Source: SIG565 sp045646145 (GTDB lineage Bacteria > Bacillota > Clostridia > Oscillospirales > Acutalibacteraceae). From it: 39,848 nt of DNA. The translations under genes were made by a program, and so were the position numbers. The DNA is taken from positions 1 to 39,848 of the forward strand of contig JAZRKE010000080.1 in the NCBI GenBank assembly GCA_045646145.1. Direction: 5' to 3'. This document shows positions 36,203 through 39,848 of this stretch, piece after piece. The stretch's first letter is position 1. The number at the start of each line of letters is the position of its first letter. The notes under the pieces are model-generated. The model did not search any database. It had not been told where the DNA came from and saw only the letters and a program-made list of their open reading frames with translations.

Positions 36203-36480
36203 TAGGGTAGAGCGAATAATCCAAACCCGCCTCAAAGTGGCTTATTTCGGCGCTTTTTACCCAATCCATTCTTGTAAGGCGTCAGCCTTACTGCGCCTGT
36301 ATTGAATAAAAATCACTCAAAATATTCTCTCTTTTAGGTCAAAGATTTTAAAAAGAGCGGATTTTTGTTCAAACGAGGCACAAAACGCAGTTAATCCTGA
36401 CGGATTAACGAGTATTTTAACAAAGTATGAGCGAAAATCCGCCTTTTTAAAACGGAGTTCGGATTATTCGCTCTACCCTA
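36203..36480. mobile_element. MITE-like element with 20-bp terminal inverted repeats and TA target
   Basis: TAGGGTAGAGCGAATAATCC (36203-36222) recurs as its exact complement at 36461-36480. If the outermost TA is the duplicated target, the element is 274 bp and of mariner/IS630 style. No ORF inside; instead internal palindromes at 36274-36291 (GTAAGGC/GCCTTAC) and 36391-36408 (TTAATCC/GGATTAA), and a GCGGATTTT/AAAATCCGC pair. It fills nearly the whole gap between the epimerase gene and malQ, ending 9 bases before the malQ ATG. Confidence 0.75.
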
Positions 36481-36489
36481 GGTGATTTT

Positions 36490-37920
36490 ATGCGTTCAAG
36501 CGGAATTTTAATGCCAATATTTTCTCTGCCCTCTCAGTACGGAATAGGTACTTTAGGGGCGGAAAGCTACCGTTTTGTCGATTTTTTAAAGAAAGCGAAG
36601 CAGACCTACTGGCAAATTTTACCCATAGGTCCCACAAGCTATGGTGATTCTCCATATCAGTCCTATTCCTCTTTTGCGGGAAACCCCTATTTTATAGACC
36701 TTGATTTGCTGATAAACGAGGGGCTTCTCACGAGTGAGGAAGTGGGAAGCGCCGATTTCGGAGGCGATAATTTTAAAATTAATTACGGAAAGCTTTATGA
36801 AAACCGCTTACCCCTTTTAAAAAAGGCTTTTTTGAGGTTTAAAAAAGACAAAGAGTATAAATCTTTTTGCGTTCAAAACGCCGAGTGGCTCGAAGATTAC
36901 GCAATCTTTATGGCGCTTAAAAGTGTAAACGGCGGGAAATCCTGGAATGAGTGGGAAATTAACGTTTTACCAAAAAACAACGATGCCGATTTTCATAAAT
37001 TCTTGCAGTTTAAGTTTTTTACCCAGTGGCACAATTTAAAGAATTACGCCAACGAAAACGGCATTAAAATTATCGGGGATATCCCCATTTATGTTGCGCT
37101 TGACAGTGCGGACGTGTGGTCAGAAAAGGAGCAGTTTCTGCTCGAAAATGACCGCCCTACTCTTCTAGCGGGTTGTCCGCCCGATGCTTTCACTGAGGAC
37201 GGTCAGTTATGGGGCAACCCCCTATACGACTGGAAGAAAATGAAGAGTGATGGCTACACTTGGTGGAAAAGAAGGCTCGGTGCAGCACTAAAAATCTACG
37301 ATGTTATCCGCATTGACCACTTCAGAGGCTTTGAATCCTTCTATGCCGTTCCCTATGGCGCCGAAAATGCCAAAAAGGGCAAATGGATTAAGGGCCCCGA
37401 CATAGCCTTTTTCCGGGAAATGAAGAAGCATTTTGGTGAGGATTTGCCTATTATTGCAGAGGATTTAGGCTTTTTAACCCCCGCAGTTTATAAGATGCTA
37501 AGGCGTAGCGGTTTCCCCGGTATGAAGGTGTTGCAGTTCGCCTTTGACAGCCGTGAGGAAAACGATTATCTGCCCCACAATTTTGAAAGGAACTGCGTGG
37601 TTTACACGGGCACGCACGATAACGATACCATTATGGGCTGGTGTGATACCGCACCGCAAACGGATGTCGCCCTTGCAGAAAAATATCTCGCCTGTAAACG
37701 AAATGAGGGCTTTAATTTTGCTATGATTCGCGCGGCTCTCTCGAGTGTTGCCGACACATCCATTATTATGATGTCCGATTTATTGGGACTAGGCTCAGAC
37801 GCCCGAATTAACACCCCCTCCACGCTGGGTGATAATTGGCAGTGGCGAATTGACGGCGTTTGCATTAACGACTGGCTCGCCAAAATAGTTAAGGATTTAA
37901 CCACCCTTTACGGAAGATAA
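36490..37920 (+). CDS. malQ: 4-alpha-glucanotransferase (GH77 amylomaltase)
   Basis: 476 residues, normal for bacterial MalQ. Start ATG 36490 with AGGTGA partly from the end of the MITE. Motifs: FSLPSQYGIGTLG, YWQILPIGPTSYGDSPYQSY, IPIYVALDSADVW, VIRIDHFRGFESFY with the nucleophile Asp, PIIAEDLGFLTP with the acid/base Glu, and YTGTHDNDTIMGW with the third Asp. It moves glucan chains between malto-oligosaccharides in the cytosol for starch and glycogen use. No other glycogen genes in the window. Confidence 0.96.
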   Translation: MRSSGILMPIFSLPSQYGIGTLGAESYRFVDFLKKAKQTYWQILPIGPTSYGDSPYQSYSSFAGNPYFIDLDLLINEGLLTSEEVGSADFGGDNFKINYGKLYENRLPLLKKAFLRFKKDKEYKSFCVQNAEWLEDYAIFMALKSVNGGKSWNEWEINVLPKNNDADFHKFLQFKFFTQWHNLKNYANENGIKIIGDIPIYVALDSADVWSEKEQFLLENDRPTLLAGCPPDAFTEDGQLWGNPLYDWKKMKSDGYTWWKRRLGAALKIYDVIRIDHFRGFESFYAVPYGAENAKKGKWIKGPDIAFFREMKKHFGEDLPIIAEDLGFLTPAVYKMLRRSGFPGMKVLQFAFDSREENDYLPHNFERNCVVYTGTHDNDTIMGWCDTAPQTDVALAEKYLACKRNEGFNFAMIRAALSSVADTSIIMMSDLLGLGSDARINTPSTLGDNWQWRIDGVCINDWLAKIVKDLTTLYGR

Positions 37921-37974
37921 AATTATTGTAAAAAGGACTCAGAGCAAAGGGTTTTACCCTAAGGACAGGAAGAA

Positions 37975-38007
37975 AAAAAGATGCACGAAAAATTCGTGCA
38001 TCTTTTT
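37975..38007 (+). terminator. malQ terminator
   Basis: Perfect 15-bp stem with a 3-base loop, AAAAAGATGCACGAA and TTCGTGCATCTTTTT. Strong on both strands. Confidence 0.92.
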
Positions 38008-38048
38008 CTTCTGTCTTATACCGCAACAACAAGCAGGGAACTTTTGTA

Positions 38049-38318
38049 TCAACTTCCACTTGTTAAAAAGGGAAATACTCTACGGCAATAAATTGCATAA
38101 GCAGTGTTCATACAAGTAATGAGTATTAGCAAGATATAAACCACTGCCCTCACTGCTTTAGTTTTTATCTCAACCGCTAAAAACAAAGTTGGTAGAGCCG
38201 ATAGCAAATAGAATACTTGTAGAGTCGGAGAGAGTACAAGAAAATCTCTCAAGTAAAATGCCAATACTAAATTATATGTAAGTGCAATGGTAAAGAAAAT
38301 AGTTTTTGTGGTCTTCAT
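38049..38318 (-). CDS. small three-helix membrane protein
   Basis: 89 residues with AAAGGAG 8 bases before the ATG. Three hydrophobic segments: ~7-28 (IFFTIALTYNLVLAFYL), ~33-50 (LQVFYLLSALPTLFLAV) and ~57-76 (VVYILLILITCMNTAYAIYC). Basic loop (EIKTKAVRA) between the second and third. No family recognised. A strong hairpin (38361-38395) stands in its leader. Confidence 0.6.
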   Translation of the reverse strand: MKTTKTIFFTIALTYNLVLAFYLRDFLVLSPTLQVFYLLSALPTLFLAVEIKTKAVRAVVYILLILITCMNTAYAIYCRRVFPFLTSGS

Positions 38319-38360
38319 TTCAAATTCTCCTTTATGTACGAAATTGATTGAAACGAAGAA

Positions 38361-38395
38361 GTGGCAGTACAGAGCGACGAACTCTGTACTGCCAC
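38361..38395. repeat. 14-bp perfect hairpin without T-run
   Basis: GTGGCAGTACAGAG (38361-38374) and CTCTGTACTGCCAC (38382-38395) with a 7-base loop. It lies between the tRNA terminator and the small membrane gene. No terminal U-tract, so it is not a simple terminator. Confidence 0.65.
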
Positions 38396-38420
38396 AAACA
38401 AAGGCTATTTAACATCTTTT

Positions 38421-38471
38421 AAAAAAACAACAAACCCGAACGTTTCACCGATTGGTAAAAGGTTCGGGTTT
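38421..38471 (-). terminator. terminator of the tRNA-Leu transcript
   Basis: AAACCCGAAC and GTTCGGGTTT arms (38432-38441, 38462-38471) with an inner ACC/GGT stem; on the minus strand TTGTTGTTTTTTT follows. Confidence 0.85.
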
Positions 38472-38479
38472 GAATGCTT

Positions 38480-38566
38480 TGGTGCCGCTGACCGGACTTG
38501 AACCGGTACGGAGTCGCCCCCGAGGGATTTTAAGTCCCTTGTGTCTGCCTATTCCACCACAGCGGC
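38480..38566 (-). tRNA. tRNA-Leu (UAA)
   Basis: 87 bases with an encoded CCA end. Acceptor arm GCCGCTG/CAGCGGC, D-arm GTGGTGGAATAGGCAGAC, anticodon loop CTTAAAA with anticodon TAA, a long variable arm (GGGGGCGACTCC) typical of class II tRNAs, and the T-arm CCGGTTCAAGTCCGG. Leucine is set by the anticodon and long arm. Terminator follows. Confidence 0.96.
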
Positions 38567-38633
38567 ACATTATTTGCATGTGATTAATGCACTTAAATAT
38601 AATATAATATTTACCCTTATTTGTCAAGCGAAT

Positions 38634-39479
38634 TTATAAGTGAATTTTAAAATTTTTATCAAATAACTCTACAAAATCGTGAAGTGTACCGTCATCGCGC
38701 TCACGCACACCGACAACATTACCCACATTAACATTATGCATACTGCGGAATATATTATCAGCCGCATTGGGATTAATTTTACAGATGTCCGCAATTATCT
38801 GTTTTGTTTCTTTGCGTTTTGAGAGCCCCTCAAACTCGGCGCTCTTTTCGGTAAAACGGCAGGCACAGGCAAGAAAATGAAGGTCATTTGAATTTGCCCA
38901 ATTAATAATATCCTTTTCCTTTACTCGATAAAGCGGACGGATAAGCTCCATTCCCTCAAAATTGGTGCTTTTAAGTTTAGGGAGCATTGTTTTGATTTCA
39001 CTCGAATACATCATACTCATAAGCAGGGTTTCGATAGCATCATCGAAATGATGACCGAGCGCTATTTTATTACAGCCGAGCTCCCTTGCTTTTGCATAAA
39101 GGTTCCCTCTGCGCATACGGGCACATAAATAACAGGGTGAACCGCCGACCTCATTTACTGTATCGAAAATGGTGCTCTCAAATATAGTTACAGGAATATT
39201 CAAGAGTTTCGCATTACTCTCAATAAGCTTACGGTTTTCTGGATTATAACCCGGGTCCATAACAATAAATTCTAAACTAAAGGGCACCTCGCTATAACGG
39301 TTTAGCTGCTGCATACATTTAGCGAGCAGCATAGAATCCTTACCGCCCGAAATACAGACAGCAATTTTATCGTTTTCTTTTATTAAATCATATTCTTTAA
39401 CGGCAGCTACAAAATTGTTCCAAATTTTTTTCCTATAGCGTTTGATTATACTGCGTTCGATTTCAATATGTTTTTCCAT
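38634..39479 (-). CDS. TtcA-family tRNA 2-thiocytidine synthase-like protein
   Basis: 281 residues. PP-loop VCISGGKDSMLLAKCM, then the cluster Cys pair PCYLCARMRRGNLY, the LGHHFDDAIETLLMSM motif, and a third Cys in LHFLACACRF: the TtcA pattern for a 4Fe-4S tRNA thiolase. It adds sulfur to a tRNA base (cytidine 32 in E. coli) using ATP. The close position to tRNA-Leu is probably by chance. Start ATG 39479 has GGAG 5 bases before it, directly behind the preceding terminator. Confidence 0.88.
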   Translation of the reverse strand: MEKHIEIERSIIKRYRKKIWNNFVAAVKEYDLIKENDKIAVCISGGKDSMLLAKCMQQLNRYSEVPFSLEFIVMDPGYNPENRKLIESNAKLLNIPVTIFESTIFDTVNEVGGSPCYLCARMRRGNLYAKARELGCNKIALGHHFDDAIETLLMSMMYSSEIKTMLPKLKSTNFEGMELIRPLYRVKEKDIINWANSNDLHFLACACRFTEKSAEFEGLSKRKETKQIIADICKINPNAADNIFRSMHNVNVGNVVGVRERDDGTLHDFVELFDKNFKIHL

Positions 39480-39496
39480 ATAAACTCCAAAAATAA

Positions 39497-39529
39497 AAAG
39501 CGTTACCCTTATTATAAAGGTAACGCTTT
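39497..39529 (-). terminator. terminator of the right-edge antiporter gene
   Basis: AAAGCGTTACC (39497-39507) pairs with GGTAACGCTTT (39519-39529); on the minus strand a T-rich tract follows up to the ttcA ribosome site. Confidence 0.85.
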
Positions 39530-39539
39530 AATTATTCAA
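39511..39539 (-). promoter_or_regulatory. ttcA promoter nested in the terminator
   Basis: On the minus strand TTGAAT (39539-39534), a 17-base spacer and TATAAT (39516-39511). The -10 box is the loop of the terminator hairpin, so initiation would start in the 3' arm. Confidence 0.6.
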
Positions 39540-39545
39540 GTGAAA

Positions 39546-39848
39546 TTACGCCTTTTTGTTGGTTAATGCCTTAATAACAAAGAGTGTTCCAACTGTGATA
39601 ATGGTTGCTACTGCTAAGGAAATCCAAACATTCTGAACTATACCTGCAATAACGTAGGAAACAAATGAAATTGCCGCAACGGTTATAGCATATGGCAGCT
39701 GAGTGGACACGTGGTTAATATGGTCGCAACGGGCGCCTGCAGAGGACATAATGGTGGTATCGGAAATCGGTGAGCAGTGGTCTCCACAAACAGAACCTGC
39801 AAGACATGCCGACATACCAATAATACGAAGCATATTGCCCTCGGGGAA
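39546..39848 (-). CDS. NhaC-family antiporter, C-terminal fragment
   Basis: About 100 residues; the frame is open through the right edge of the window (FPEGNML before the first Met at 39833), so the start is outside. CGDHCSPISDTTIMSSAGAR is the second conserved half motif of NhaC-type antiporters, followed by HINHVSTQLPYA and two membrane helices (VAAISFVSYVIAGIV and ISLAVATIITVGTLFVI), and a Lys-rich end. Na+/H+ or a similar exchange is expected. It differs from the family member at 27598. Terminator at 39497. Confidence 0.88.
   Translation of the reverse strand, partial: FPEGNMLRIIGMSACLAGSVCGDHCSPISDTTIMSSAGARCDHINHVSTQLPYAITVAAISFVSYVIAGIVQNVWISLAVATIITVGTLFVIKALTNKKA

Noticed and set aside
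38445..38627. 60-codon open frame on the minus strand
   Set aside because: It runs through tRNA-Leu and its terminator; the tRNA explains the sequence.
38480..38634. tRNA-Leu as an integration site for a mobile element
   Set aside because: No integrase gene, no repeated tRNA 3' end and no change in composition are visible nearby.

Overview
The window looks like a chromosomal stretch from an AT-rich Gram-positive Clostridia bacterium, probably an uncultured gut Oscillospirales/Ruminococcaceae-type genome. The grounds are the SCIFF peptide with its radical SAM maturase (a marker of Clostridia), strong AGGAGG ribosome sites, consensus TTGACA/TATAAT promoters, many intrinsic terminators, and relatives of Clostridia families (DUF975, NFACT/RqcH, LOG, F420-ligase-like). 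The first ~210 bases are much richer in G+C (about 57% over bases 1-120) than what follows (about 28% around 421-480), so a sharp compositional break lies at the left edge.

Layout. 1-250: 3' end of an rqcH-like gene. 281-2880: a small accessory island with a SpoVT/AbrB remnant, a barstar gene, a barnase toxin ORF whose phage MuF-like N-terminal part is cut off by an in-frame amber codon, overlapping face-to-face promoters, an XRE repressor and an unknown partner gene. 2946-9124 (minus): a six-gene catabolic-looking operon (Old Yellow Enzyme-type reductase, SDR, FrdA/AprA-like flavoprotein, a decayed gene, a sugar isomerase/epimerase-like TIM barrel, a D-2-hydroxyacid dehydrogenase) under a divergent AraC regulator. 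10273-12193: a DUF975 membrane protein, a region of decayed sequence with strong promoters and terminators, and luxS. 12250-13911: a zinc-ribbon membrane-anchored protein.

14190-18625 (minus) is an operon that looks like an effector/immunity locus. It has a DUF1906 glycoside-hydrolase-like protein and a bacterial Ig-like protein with a DUF3289-like tail, both without visible signal peptides. These are followed by a membrane-anchored protein and two related soluble/four-helix membrane pairs. 18626-19098 holds hairpins and may encode a structured RNA. 19099-23715 carries a ZIP transporter, a beta-CASP metallo-beta-lactamase ribonuclease, a LOG phosphoribohydrolase, a REP-associated tyrosine transposase that contains REP sequences inside its own reading frame, a hairpin-array repeat, and a divergent HTH/SLOG pair around a perfect 13-bp inverted repeat.

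23876-39848 is mostly housekeeping: a Ca2+-type P-ATPase with an overlapping alpha/beta hydrolase, two NhaC-family antiporters (one cut by the window end), a stand-alone GMP synthetase ATP-pyrophosphatase with a CofE-like ligase, an M14 peptidase, an Orn/Lys/Arg decarboxylase-type PLP enzyme, the SCIFF maturase and SCIFF peptide, an aldose 1-epimerase, malQ directly behind a mariner-type MITE, tRNA-Leu(UAA), and ttcA. For two genes here (the CofE-like gene and ttcA) the apparent promoter lies within the terminator hairpin of the preceding gene.

The best candidates for undescribed biology are the MuF-barnase/barstar/XRE module with its amber codon and nested promoters, the signal-less Ig/DUF1906 effector operon, and the OYE-SDR-flavoprotein operon. 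All functional statements rest on motif recognition by eye; no database search was run.
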